Assembly (NCBI GenBank): GCA_036940085.1 | Contig: JALLBK010000379.1 | Coordinates: 1-18,592, forward strand | Reading direction: 5' to 3' | From: Discostella pseudostelligera | Lineage: Eukaryota > Bacillariophyta > Thalassiosirophyceae > Thalassiosirales > Thalassiosiraceae | DNA length: 18,592 nucleotides | In this document: positions 18,538 through 18,592 of the stretch, piece by piece | How positions within the stretch are numbered: the first letter of the stretch is position 1 | Layout: the number at the start of each line of letters is the position of its first letter | Notes under the pieces: model-generated | Told to the model about the DNA's origin: nothing | Seen by the model: the letters and a program-made list of their open reading frames with translations, nothing else | The model's database searches: none | Program-made: the position numbers and the translations under genes

Positions 18538-18592
18538 TTAGGGTTAGGGTTAGGGTTAGGGTTAGGGTTAGGGTTAGGGTTAGGGTTAGGGT
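18538..18592 (+). repeat. Telomeric repeat (TTAGGG)9
   Basis: Nine perfect TTAGGG units plus one base run to the edge of the window, with no interruption. The G-rich strand points 3' outward, as expected for a right chromosome end. A short interstitial telomere tract is possible but unlikely, because nothing follows. Confidence 0.95.

Overview
This window is the right-hand end of a eukaryotic nuclear chromosome. It finishes in nine perfect TTAGGG repeats (18538-18592) with the G-rich strand running outward. Short GT-AG introns (64-161 nt, mostly GTAAGT/GTGAGT donors), intermediate GC content, acidic and Ser/Asn homopolymer runs and a PIF/Harbinger-type transposase suggest a microalga, most likely a diatom. 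The organism is inferred, not proven.

Left part (1-about 5000). A small Asn-rich ORF (249-656) is followed by a cysteine/histidine-cluster protein (760-2856, +). Convergent to that lies a PIF/Harbinger-like DDE transposase (2968-4635, -) with all three catalytic acidic residues; its last ~70 codons look frame-shifted. Weak inverted repeats (591-660 and 4909-4951) flank the two convergent genes, so they may form one two-gene DNA transposon. The stretch 4636-5149 holds two copies of a 28-nt repeat built round CCACGTGG, a 12-bp palindrome and an 11-bp-stem hairpin, but no gene.

Right part (5150-18295). The many ORFs here join, by 16 consistent GT-AG introns, into one 17-exon gene. The summed coding length is 11,799 nt, exactly 3,933 codons (3,932 aa plus stop). 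The product has a signal peptide, two cysteine-rich PSI-like domains, about 2,150 residues of Gly/Ser-rich short repeats predicted to form a beta-solenoid, and a complete Peptidase_S74 (intramolecular chaperone) domain with its Ser/Lys autocleavage pair. After that comes a further ~1,200 residues of repeats in one intronless exon, containing ~1-kb super-repeats, and then a distinct C-terminal domain. An S74 domain in the middle of a secreted repeat protein is the most unusual feature. It predicts a trimeric extracellular fibre or adhesin that cuts itself into ~2,424- and ~1,508-residue parts.

Subtelomere (18296-18592). A decayed, frame-shifted copy of ~100 bp from the 3' end of the giant gene lies between the gene and the telomere, showing that this locus has been duplicated and rearranged at the chromosome end.
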